A program made the translations under genes and the position numbers. Shown here piece by piece: positions 1-6,377 of a DNA stretch of 6,842 nucleotides. How positions within the stretch are numbered: position 1 is the stretch's first letter; each line of letters starts with the position of its first letter. The stretch comes from Tannerella sp. (GTDB taxonomy: Bacteria > Bacteroidota > Bacteroidia > Bacteroidales > Tannerellaceae): assembly GCA_031263835.1 (NCBI GenBank), contig JAISEZ010000232.1, positions 1 through 6,842 of the forward strand, in the 5' to 3' direction. The notes below the pieces were generated by a model. The model was not told the DNA's origin. It was given only the letters and a program-made list of their open reading frames with translations, and made no database searches.

Positions 1-2
1 TC

Positions 3-605
3 ACGACTAAAACAGAAGCAAACCTGAGTGCATGGGGTATTAATCAGACCTGGTTTACGGGAGTGCTGATCCCGGCAAAGCGGGCGTGGGAAACGGCCTG
101 GGCAAACTACCTGGATCCGGCGCTGCGAACGCCGCTTATCACGTTTACCAAGATCGAAAAGCGGAAAGCGTACGAGAAACTGCTCCGGATACTGATACGG
201 ATGCTGGAGAGCAATCCCCTGGTGTCGGACGACGACCGGCGCTCGATGAGCATCGCGATTCGCGATACGACCCGTACGCCGGTAAAACCTCCGAAAACCT
301 ACCCGGAATTTATTATCGACACGTCGATTATTCGCTGCCTGCTCATTTTATTCTGGGATCTGGGCAGCAAGTCGAAGGCGAAGCCCCACGGCGTTCACGG
401 CGCCGAAATCTGCTGGGTCATTCTCGACCATCCGCCCCTGTCGGTGGACGAACTGATTCATTCCGGTTTTGACACCCGCTCGCCCTTCAAGCTGAAGTTC
501 GACGAAAGCGAACGCGGCAAAACGGTTTATTTCTGTCTCCGCGGGGAAAACTCAAGGGGCGAAAAAGGGCCGTGGAGCGAAATCGTGATGGCAATCATTC
601 CGTAA
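3..605 (+). CDS. Conserved Bacteroidetes protein of unknown function, 5'-truncated by the window edge
   Basis: The reading frame is open from base 3 with no stop before TAA at 603-605, giving 200 codons. A GTG at 63 could be read as a start, but the 20 codons before it (including NLSAWGINQTWFTG) read as normal protein and no ribosome-binding site precedes it, so the true start is probably left of the window. The protein appears cytosolic: no signal peptide or convincing membrane helix is visible. An alpha-helical, Lys/Arg-rich N-terminal half (KRAWETAWANYLDP, then SNPLVSDDDRRSM) leads to a beta-rich C-terminal half with KPHGVHGAEI, FDTRSPFKLKFDE, RGKTVYFCLR and ENSRGEKGPWSEI. From memory, this pattern, including the ENTRGEKGPWSEIV..IIP ending, recurs in a family of roughly 200-220-residue Bacteroidetes proteins that has no assigned function. 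The C-terminal half may adopt a fibronectin-III-like fold, which is inference. The gene lies upstream of and parallel to the 694-residue lipoprotein gene, but 264 bp of repeat-rich DNA argues against an operon. Confidence 0.85.
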   Translation, partial: TTKTEANLSAWGINQTWFTGVLIPAKRAWETAWANYLDPALRTPLITFTKIEKRKAYEKLLRILIRMLESNPLVSDDDRRSMSIAIRDTTRTPVKPPKTYPEFIIDTSIIRCLLILFWDLGSKSKAKPHGVHGAEICWVILDHPPLSVDELIHSGFDTRSPFKLKFDESERGKTVYFCLRGENSRGEKGPWSEIVMAIIP

Positions 606-618
606 ATCAATGATAATT

Positions 619-639
619 ATGAATCATGAATGATGAAAG
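619..639. repeat. Three tandem 7-mers (ATGAATC-type) just after the first gene
   Basis: ATGAATC (619-625), ATGAATG (626-632) and ATGAAAG (633-639) follow head to tail, 14 bp after the stop at 605. The units are imperfect. Similar short arrays lie at 6439-6470 and 6696-6730, so this looks like a genome habit rather than a regulatory site. Confidence 0.5.
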
Positions 640-772
640 CTGCCATTCCCGCCGCCCGTGTCCATGTCAGCCCGTCACTGCGAGCGTAGCGAAGCAGTCC
701 AGGGATTATGGAAAACAGTCTGGATTGCTTCGCTGTGCTCGCAAGGACAGGCGGCGGTGGCGGGCACGGCAG
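640..772. repeat. Nested palindromic REP/MITE-like element
   Basis: The inner arms are 674-702 and 720-748. They begin GTCACTGCGAGCGTAGCGAA and (reverse complement of the right arm) GTCCTTGCGAGCACAGCGAA, and match at 24 of 29 positions around a 17-nt loop. Outside them, 640-663 (CTGCCATTCCCGCC...) and 745-772 (reverse complement CTGCCGTGCCCGCC...) form a second, looser pair of inverted arms. The inner motif resembles the dispersed GTCATTGCGAGCGAAGCGAAGCAATCC-type palindromes seen in many unrelated bacterial genomes (from memory). No transposase is present. It would fold into a long hairpin in either transcript, and it yields spurious ORFs. Confidence 0.7.
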
Positions 773-792
773 TGGATGCGTGAACACAATTC

Positions 793-869
793 TATATTTT
801 ACACAGGAATCAACAGAGCGCCGCAGGACGGCGCCGCAATGAATAACAATCCAATCAAAAAATAAGACG
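793..869 (+). promoter_or_regulatory. Possible promoter and structured leader of the lipoprotein gene
   Basis: TATATTTT at 793-800 matches the Bacteroidetes -7 consensus TAnnTTTG at all but its last base. No good -33 element is seen 19-21 bp upstream. If it is used, the leader of about 60 nt contains a GC-only hairpin: GCGCCG (818-823), loop CAGGA, CGGCGC (829-834). It ends in an A-rich stretch (856-864) before the ATG, with no Shine-Dalgarno site. This is weak evidence from pattern alone. Confidence 0.25.
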
Positions 870-2954
870 ATGAAAAGAATTACATTTATTTTGACAGGGC
901 TGCTGCTTGCCTGTACCCTGACGCTGACGACTACCTGCAACAAACCCGAAGAAGACGGACAGCCAGACAGCGGAACACAGACGCCCGGTAACCCGGACAA
1001 CCCGCAGGAGAATCCCGACGACCCGGACGATCCGGACGACCCGCAGGGAAACCCCGACGACCCGGACAATCCGCCGCAGTACATGTATATCGACAAAGAC
1101 AGCGAGCTGGGCGAAAGCCTCGGCGAATGGGATGCTGCTATTCTGGGAAAAGACGGAACGGATTATTTTTATCAGTTCAGGGAAACGTTGCCGGAAAAAT
1201 TTGTGATATGGGACCGGAGTAACGAAACGCTTGCAGCTCTGCTTCAATTCGATGAAGAAGGATTGCCGGATGCAGTGCTGCTCGGAGAATATGTATTTCA
1301 ATTTTCGAACTATCGCCAAAACCTGTGCGGGATAACGGTTATTTGGAACGGAGACGTTATCTTTGAATTGGACAGCATCGAATCGAATCTGGACTGGGAC
1401 GGGTACAGGGCGGAAAATGCCCTGCCGAAGTTGCGCAGTTCCGGTAGTGCCGTGAAGTTGAAAGGGATGATCGCTGCTGTATCATCCGCAGGATGTGTCC
1501 TTTCAATTGCCGTAGCGGCTTCTGCTTCAATCGCAACGGAAGGAGTATTGACAGTCCCGGCCGCTGCACTTGTATTCCTTTCCTGTGGCAGTGCCATCAT
1601 AAGTATTTCCGATGCGGCTTGCGACTGCATACCTTCCTGGGCTACTGCCGGCTCGTCAATTATTGGGATAGTTACCGGTAATCCGGTGGAGGAGGGAATC
1701 ATGCAGGCTGCAGGTGAAGCTACCCAAATAATAGATAACATAAAAGAATCAAATAAAGCAAAGATTCTCGCTTCGCTTCAAGCCTCTGCAAGGGAAGAAA
1801 AGGTAGAAACAAAAACCGCAGATTTGATTCTGACACTTGACTGCTTCTACAGTAACAGTTGGAAGTACATCAAAAACGAGCTTTTTGAAGTCGGATTCTG
1901 TGCCGGAACCGATCCCGAACCAACCCTTGAAAACAAAACGGATGCGAAGGTGATGGATCGTGATTATTTCAAGCAACTGCAATCCTCACGTTTTGCCGTA
2001 CAGCGGTTTTCGCTGTACGAACTGGAACCCAGTACTACCTATTATTACCGGTCTTTTATTGCACATTACGGTGTGTATTCCTACGGTGAAGTAAAATCTT
2101 TCAAGACGAAAAGCCCCAGTCTTGTTCTGTCCTCTCCGGAGCAGGGAACAGAAGTGAAATCGGGCAAACCGGTGGATGTTACTTTCCATTGCTTCGACCC
2201 CGGCACCGGCGACAGGAATAAACCGCTCACAGGTATAACGGTTCACTTCGAGTCTGGCGACGGGCCGGTGAATTATTCCTCCCGGCAGACGGACGGATCG
2301 GGGAATGTGACGGTCTCCTGGACGCCTGATAAATCCGGTGCCTCGCTGACCGCCAAAATCCTCGACAGCCAGAAAAATGTCGTCACGGAATGTACTTTTA
2401 CAGCCAAAATGAATGATTTTGATATTGTCGGGGAATGGGTATGTTATATATATGACCATTTTTCCCACGAACTTTCAGATATAAACAAACTTACTTTTTA
2501 TCCGGATGGAACCTTCAAATTACAGTTTCCAGCCGAGGCAGGTCTCAATACGGAGGATTTTCGGGCCATAACATATCCACACGAAAGCTACACAGGCACG
2601 TATGAGATAATCGACGATTATATTGACTTACATATTTTAACAGCGCAATGTGTTATTACTTGTATTGGGATAGATGAAGAGTGTGCTTCTAATCTTGAAT
2701 ATGATCCAGAAATGTTTACTGAAAGGATACTATGGGTGCATGAGCAAATAGGAAGCATATACCGTCTTGAGATACGGAATAATTATTCTCTAATCTACGA
2801 CCCGGGTAGAGGTGCTTTTGGTTCTTATGAAAAAGTTGGAACCGGAAGCGCTACGAAAAGCGGCATTGCCTCTATCCCGGGCGGTTCTGCGGATGCAGCC
2901 CGGTACATCGTGACAGGAAAGGACGGCAAAGTGATCGCTGTTCCGGAGGAATAG
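870..2954 (+). CDS. Large multidomain surface lipoprotein with FN3/Ig-like modules and a lipocalin-like C-terminus
   Basis: A 694-residue protein of unknown function, probably lipid-anchored and exported. The start at 870 opens directly onto a signal peptide (MKR, then a hydrophobic core), with A-rich DNA and no Shine-Dalgarno before it. Two cysteines could be lipidated: C15 (LLAC, the better lipobox) and C23 (TTTC, followed by NKPEED, which suits acidic Bacteroidetes surface-export signals). Residues 24-69 are a Pro/Asp linker with a 13-residue repeat. Residues about 70-180 are beta-rich. Residues 196-270 are strongly hydrophobic in two or three stretches, followed by a long probably helical stretch (281-316). 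Residues about 325-413 read as FN3-like (EVGFCAGTDPEP ... LEPSTTYYYRSF ... YGEVKSFKT), 415-513 as a bacterial Ig-like domain (GITVHFESGDG, SGNVTVSWTPDKSG), and 515-655 as a lipocalin-like beta domain (VGEWVC, LTFYPDGTFKL, GTYEIIDDYIDL). The last 38 residues are unassigned. The domain calls are by eye; no catalytic motif is seen. Adhesion, a surface antigen or a membrane-active role are all possible. Confidence 0.88.
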   Translation: MKRITFILTGLLLACTLTLTTTCNKPEEDGQPDSGTQTPGNPDNPQENPDDPDDPDDPQGNPDDPDNPPQYMYIDKDSELGESLGEWDAAILGKDGTDYFYQFRETLPEKFVIWDRSNETLAALLQFDEEGLPDAVLLGEYVFQFSNYRQNLCGITVIWNGDVIFELDSIESNLDWDGYRAENALPKLRSSGSAVKLKGMIAAVSSAGCVLSIAVAASASIATEGVLTVPAAALVFLSCGSAIISISDAACDCIPSWATAGSSIIGIVTGNPVEEGIMQAAGEATQIIDNIKESNKAKILASLQASAREEKVETKTADLILTLDCFYSNSWKYIKNELFEVGFCAGTDPEPTLENKTDAKVMDRDYFKQLQSSRFAVQRFSLYELEPSTTYYYRSFIAHYGVYSYGEVKSFKTKSPSLVLSSPEQGTEVKSGKPVDVTFHCFDPGTGDRNKPLTGITVHFESGDGPVNYSSRQTDGSGNVTVSWTPDKSGASLTAKILDSQKNVVTECTFTAKMNDFDIVGEWVCYIYDHFSHELSDINKLTFYPDGTFKLQFPAEAGLNTEDFRAITYPHESYTGTYEIIDDYIDLHILTAQCVITCIGIDEECASNLEYDPEMFTERILWVHEQIGSIYRLEIRNNYSLIYDPGRGAFGSYEKVGTGSATKSGIASIPGGSADAARYIVTGKDGKVIAVPEE
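993..1070. repeat. In-frame 39-bp tandem repeat, two copies
   Basis: Copies at 993-1031 and 1032-1070 match at 34 of 39 positions. Each encodes 13 residues (PDNPQENPDDPDD and PDDPQGNPDDPDN, residues 42-67). Shorter GACGACCCG-like units lie within them. The length is a multiple of three, so gain or loss of a copy would lengthen or shorten the linker behind the lipid anchor without breaking the frame. Confidence 0.85.
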
Positions 2955-2957
2955 TGA

Positions 2958-2987
2958 CCGCATGTATGCTTGTGCGGCAGGGTTTTT
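2958..2987 (+). terminator. Weak intrinsic terminator candidate for the lipoprotein gene
   Basis: CCGCA (2958-2962) pairs with TGCGG (2973-2977) across a 10-nt loop, beginning 3 bp after the stop codon. After CAGGG comes a run of five T (2983-2987). The stem is only 5 bp and the T run is not adjacent to it, so this is tentative. Confidence 0.35.
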
Positions 2988-3015
2988 GAAGAATCCATGA
3001 TCGCCGCGGAGATGC

Positions 3016-3052
3016 AAAAAAAGGGTGCAGGATACAGGGTTTTCCCCTGCAC
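3016..3052 (-). terminator. Intrinsic terminator of the receptor/DUF4249 operon
   Basis: Read on the minus strand, GTGCAGG (3052-3046) pairs with CCTGCAC (3031-3025) across a 14-nt loop, followed by CC and seven T (3022-3016). An alternative inner stem (CAGGG/CCCTG) is possible in the loop. It lies about 120 nt past the DUF4249 stop codon, and the hairpin plus T tract is oriented to end transcripts from that operon. Confidence 0.65.
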
Positions 3053-3069
3053 GCTGTGCCCTTTCCGGC

Positions 3070-3097
3070 GTAGAGACGCGATGCATCGCGTCTCTAC
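3070..3097. repeat. Perfect 28-bp palindrome
   Basis: GTAGAGACGCGATG (3070-3083) is followed at once by its exact reverse complement CATCGCGTCTCTAC (3084-3097), with no spacer. It lies in the convergent intergenic region, 77 bp from the DUF4249 stop, with no T tract on either side, so it is not a classical terminator. From memory, GTAGAGACGCG...CGCGTCTCTAC palindromes are dispersed repeats in some Bacteroidetes and cyanobacterial genomes, so a REP-like element is the likeliest reading. Confidence 0.85.
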
Positions 3098-3174
3098 AGC
3101 GCGGCGTGGCAGCATGTTTTCGGCAACTAAAAGCGGCATTTGCGGATGTCTCCAAATGATTTTTTGAATCTCCC

Positions 3175-4056
3175 CTACGGGATGTAGATATTCGCTGATG
3201 CGGTGGTATATGCCGCAAAATAGCCGACGCCGCCATGACTGATATTGGTCGTGATATTGGAGGCCGGGCCGCCGAAGAACGGGTTTTCGCCCCGCTTTTC
3301 CGACTGGCACTGCCGGATGAAATCATAAAATCCCTTCTCTATCCGGCTGATACATATCGTGATTTTATCGCCGGACTGTACAAATGTCGCGCCGTTGTCT
3401 TCGTTTACCAGATTGTTTTTGCCGGATATGTCGTCGAAATACATCAGCGGCATCCCGGTGAGGTACTGGTCATTGATTCCCAGGTCGGAAAAGACGGCGA
3501 AATTGGACAGCTGATATTCCATCAGCGTGTCGTTGAGGATATAACGCATCATGTAATAGTCTTCACCGGGGGCTTCCGGCGCATAGAGGCTCACCGCATA
3601 ATGCCTGTATCCCATGAGGCTGACCGGTTCGACGGTGAGGGAATCCAGCTGGAAGGGAGGATACATGGCCGTAACGGCTTCGTACGTTTCCGCCCGGCCG
3701 TCTCCGTCGAAATCCACGTCCACGCTCAACCGGTAGGTCACGCCCGGAACGGCGGCCATCGCCTGCGTCGTCTGGTAATATCCCCTGTCATTCGGCAGTT
3801 CTTCCAGTTCAAACGTTTGACCGTCGGACGAACGTATCTCTACGACCGCATCCGAAACAGGCCGGTTGCTTTTCTCCGCAAAATAGGGAGACGAGCCGGA
3901 TATCCGGATGACTTGCTGCGTTTCGTCTTCCGTCAGAAAACCGTAAATAACAATCACCGGCTCCGAATCGTTTGTTTTCAGTTCGATTGGCGCCGTGCAC
4001 GCATACAGTGCGGGGAGGAGCAGGAGGCCGGGAAAAAAGTTGAACAGGCGTGACAT
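3175..4056 (-). CDS. DUF4249 family outer-membrane lipoprotein, partner of the TonB-dependent receptor
   Basis: A 293-residue lipoprotein: MSRLFNF, hydrophobic core LLLLPAL, then lipobox LYAC with C20 as the lipidated residue. The mature part carries DUF4249 features: an N-terminal beta segment (PVIVIYGFLTEDETQQVIRI), a VSDAVVEIRSSDG strand pair, the GVTYRLSV segment, and the conserved C-terminal region with NPFFGGPASNI and GGVGYFAAYT (about residues 257-284). Members are normally encoded next to a TonB-dependent receptor that has a carboxypeptidase-like N-terminal domain, as here. Function is not established; by analogy with SusD it may sit on the cell surface over the barrel and help capture substrate (inference). 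ATG at 4056 lies 5 bp after the receptor stop, with no Shine-Dalgarno (TTTAAACCCC before ATG), so the two are almost surely co-transcribed from the receptor promoter and perhaps translationally coupled. The gene ends in TAG at 3175-3177; length is within the family's normal range and it appears intact. Confidence 0.9.
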   Translation of the reverse strand: MSRLFNFFPGLLLLPALYACTAPIELKTNDSEPVIVIYGFLTEDETQQVIRISGSSPYFAEKSNRPVSDAVVEIRSSDGQTFELEELPNDRGYYQTTQAMAAVPGVTYRLSVDVDFDGDGRAETYEAVTAMYPPFQLDSLTVEPVSLMGYRHYAVSLYAPEAPGEDYYMMRYILNDTLMEYQLSNFAVFSDLGINDQYLTGMPLMYFDDISGKNNLVNEDNGATFVQSGDKITICISRIEKGFYDFIRQCQSEKRGENPFFGGPASNITTNISHGGVGYFAAYTTASANIYIP

Positions 4057-4061
4057 GGGGT

Positions 4062-6371
4062 TTAAAATTTGAAATTATACGTGACGGATGGAACGACTCC
4101 GAACAGATACAGCATCTCCGCATAGGGCAGGCCCGTATCGGCGTTCTGGTCGTAGGTAATCATCCAGGGGTTTTTCTTTCCGTAGGCATTGTAAACGGAA
4201 AGATTCCATTCGCTCTGCCAGCGTTTGCCGGAACGGGGATGCGGAACGAAATTGAGCGACAGGTCCAGCCGGTGATAGTCGGGGCGGCGATATTCGTTGC
4301 GTCCGGAATATATCGGAAAATATTCGCCGTTAATCTCGAAACGTCCCGAAGGATAGGTGGTCGGATTGCCTGTTGCATACACCCAGGTAGCGGAAACATT
4401 CCATTTCTCCGAAATCTCATAGTTGGCTACCGCGTTCAGGGCATGGGTCTTGTCGTAGGGCGCCAGGTAGGTTTTCCCCCGGTTGATTTCAGGGATGGTA
4501 CGCTCGGAACGCGAGAGGGTGTAATTGAGAAAACCGGTCAGGGCGCCTGCATTTTTGCGCAGCATCCACTCCACCCCGTAAGCGCGGCCGGTGCCGGTGC
4601 GCACCTCGCCGTCCAGATTGGGATTCATCAGCAGTGTGGCATGTTCGGCGAAATCAATCACGTGCGTCAGATGCTTGTAATACACTTCTACGGAAGCCTC
4701 CCACGTATTGTTTTTGAAGTTGTGGAAATAGCCGGTCGAATAGAGGTCGACGTGCTGCGGACGGATGTTGGGGCCGGCCGAAAACCAGATGTCCAGCGGC
4801 GAACCGGAGGCGGAGTTGTTGGCTAACTGGATGAACTGCACGTTGTGTGCGTAGTTCATCTTGACCGACGAAACGTCCGTCAGTTTCCACACAAGTCCCA
4901 CGCGCGGCTCCAGGGCCGGATACGTGTGATAGACTTTCCCGCCCGCATACACTGCGGTGTCGACGATTTCGTAATCTTCGTTATACCGCGGTACGGTCGC
5001 CTTCCCGACATTCTGGAACAGCGACCCGCGCAGGCCGTATCTGACGGTGAGGCGTTCCGAAAACTTCTGTTCGTTCGAGATGTACAGGCTGTATTCCATG
5101 GCCGTGCCTGCCTCTTTCCGCAGTCCTCCGTAGCCTTCCATCGTGATGACGCCCGGATTGAAACGGTGCAGGGAGGCCGAAGCGCCGTAGCTCAGGTTCC
5201 ACAGGTCGCCGAGGGGCTGACTGAGGTCGAAGCGCAGGCTCCAGTCCCGGATGCCGGAGACCCAGCGCGCCTTTGCATTGTCGAGTTTGGATTCCAGTCC
5301 GTAGTCGTAGCTGGCCAGATGCAGACCGGTTCTGGCGTACAGCGTTTCCGAAAAGACGTGTCCCCAGAGCAGCGAGGCGGCGCCGTTGCCGTAATGAAAC
5401 TCGCCCATGGTGGCGCCGAAGCGGTCGCTTCCGTAATACCCGCTCAGTTCCAGCCGGTCTTTGTCGGTCAGGCGATGTGTGACTTTGGCATTCAGGTCGT
5501 AAAAGTAAATGGACGACTTGCGCAGGGCTTCTTCGGCCGAAAGCTTGAGAAACAGGTCGGCATAGCTGCGCCGTCCGCCAATCAGCCACGACGTCTTTTC
5601 GCCCAGGGGCGCTTCCACCATCAGGCGGCTCGAAATCAGCCCGATGCCGCCCGTGCCCTGCAGCCGTTTGGGCGGATCGGTGCGGGTCTGCACGTCGAGC
5701 AGGGAAGAAAGCCGCCCGCCGTGTTTGAGAGGGATGTCGCCCTTGTAGAGCGAGATGCCGCTCAGCACGTCGTTGTTGAAAACCGAAAAGAAACCCAGCA
5801 GATGTGAGGCATTGTAAACGGTGGTGTTGTCAATCAGAATCAGGTTCTGGTCGGGCGAGCCGCCCCGCACGCTGAATCCCGAGCCGCCTTCCGAAACCAT
5901 CTGTACGCCGGGAAGCAGCTGGATGGCCTTGAGCACGTCCACCTCGCCCATCAGCGCCGGCATTCGCCTGATTTCCGTCGCGCTCAGTTCTTCCAGCCCC
6001 ATCTGTACGCCGGCGACGTTCCGATCCATCGCGCGCGCCGAGATTTCCACTTCCGCCAACTGCGTATTCATATCAAGTTCAAAATTGACGATTCTGTCGC
6101 GGTCGGCCTGAACAGCGATTTCCTTCCGGTGAAAACCGAGATAGGAAGAGACCAGCGTATAAGCGCCCGGATCCAGGGAAAGCACGTACATGCCCTCCCC
6201 GTCCGTTGTCGCGTGGACGGGATTCGAGCCTTTTGCATATACAACTGCTTCCTCAAGAGGTTCTCCCGTCAACCGGTCGGTCACTTTTCCCCGGACATGC
6301 ACCTGCTGGGAATAAGCCAGCTGGCACATCAGAAAGCAACCATATAAAATAGACAGTTTTCTATAATCCAT
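4062..6371 (-). CDS. TonB-dependent outer-membrane receptor with carboxypeptidase-regulatory-like N-terminal domain
   Basis: A 769-residue gated outer-membrane barrel that should import a scarce substrate using TonB-ExbBD energy; the substrate is unknown. Start chosen at ATG 6371: it opens a good signal peptide (MDYRKLSILYGCFLMCQLAYS, cleavage before QQ at 22), and a -7 promoter ends 6 bp before it. A longer start at 6419 would place the promoter inside the gene. Residues about 25-100 are a CarboxypepD_reg-like beta domain (GKVTDRLTGEPLEEAVVYAKG ... GAYTLVSSYLGF). LAEVEI (105-110) is a TonB-box candidate. The plug is about 118-230 (IRRMPALMGEVDVLKAIQLLPGV, RGGSPDQNLILID, YKGDIPLKHGGRLSSLLDV). 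The barrel runs from about 235 to the C-terminal strand VTYNFKF, ending in Phe as outer-membrane barrels do. It is shorter than SusC/RagA receptors (about 1,000 residues) and is partnered by DUF4249 rather than SusD. No frameshift or missing plug motif is seen. Confidence 0.95.
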   Translation of the reverse strand: MDYRKLSILYGCFLMCQLAYSQQVHVRGKVTDRLTGEPLEEAVVYAKGSNPVHATTDGEGMYVLSLDPGAYTLVSSYLGFHRKEIAVQADRDRIVNFELDMNTQLAEVEISARAMDRNVAGVQMGLEELSATEIRRMPALMGEVDVLKAIQLLPGVQMVSEGGSGFSVRGGSPDQNLILIDNTTVYNASHLLGFFSVFNNDVLSGISLYKGDIPLKHGGRLSSLLDVQTRTDPPKRLQGTGGIGLISSRLMVEAPLGEKTSWLIGGRRSYADLFLKLSAEEALRKSSIYFYDLNAKVTHRLTDKDRLELSGYYGSDRFGATMGEFHYGNGAASLLWGHVFSETLYARTGLHLASYDYGLESKLDNAKARWVSGIRDWSLRFDLSQPLGDLWNLSYGASASLHRFNPGVITMEGYGGLRKEAGTAMEYSLYISNEQKFSERLTVRYGLRGSLFQNVGKATVPRYNEDYEIVDTAVYAGGKVYHTYPALEPRVGLVWKLTDVSSVKMNYAHNVQFIQLANNSASGSPLDIWFSAGPNIRPQHVDLYSTGYFHNFKNNTWEASVEVYYKHLTHVIDFAEHATLLMNPNLDGEVRTGTGRAYGVEWMLRKNAGALTGFLNYTLSRSERTIPEINRGKTYLAPYDKTHALNAVANYEISEKWNVSATWVYATGNPTTYPSGRFEINGEYFPIYSGRNEYRRPDYHRLDLSLNFVPHPRSGKRWQSEWNLSVYNAYGKKNPWMITYDQNADTGLPYAEMLYLFGVVPSVTYNFKF

Positions 6372-6377
6372 TGGGCG

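Noticed and set aside
626..865. 79-residue plus-strand ORF beginning MNDESC
   Set aside because: It is built from the palindromic repeat element (peptides like VTASVAKQSR and GLLRCARKD are typical translations of such repeats) and has no family resemblance.
839..865. Micro-ORF MNNNPIKK ending 4 bp before the lipoprotein start
   Set aside because: An A-rich leader easily gives such an ORF by chance; there is no attenuator-like structure after it and no biased codon content.
617..1319. Minus-strand ORFs with collagen-like Gly-Ser runs opposite the lipoprotein N-terminus
   Set aside because: They are the antisense reading of the Pro/Asp repeat; the plus-strand frame has a signal peptide and domains.
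2837..2954. Type IX secretion C-terminal sorting domain at the end of the lipoprotein
   Set aside because: The tail (RYIVTGKDGKVIAVPEE) only loosely resembles one; the protein already has a lipidation signal and lacks the usual upstream Gly motifs.
2856..3140. 12-bp direct repeat AAAAGCGGCATT (2856-2867 and 3129-3140), possibly an attachment site
   Set aside because: It is short, no integrase or tRNA is nearby, and the interval spans a gene end; probably coincidence.
3235..4053. 272-residue plus-strand ORF
   Set aside because: It is exactly antisense to the DUF4249 lipoprotein gene, which has a lipobox and conserved motifs; the antisense peptide is His/Arg-rich and unrecognisable.
4845..5807. 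320-residue plus-strand ORF, plus smaller ones at 4050-4826 and 5821-6111
   Set aside because: All are antisense shadows of the TonB-dependent receptor in GC-rich DNA.
3175..6371. SusC/SusD-type polysaccharide utilisation pair
   Set aside because: The receptor is about 770 residues rather than about 1,000, the partner is DUF4249 and not SusD, and no glycoside hydrolase is present.
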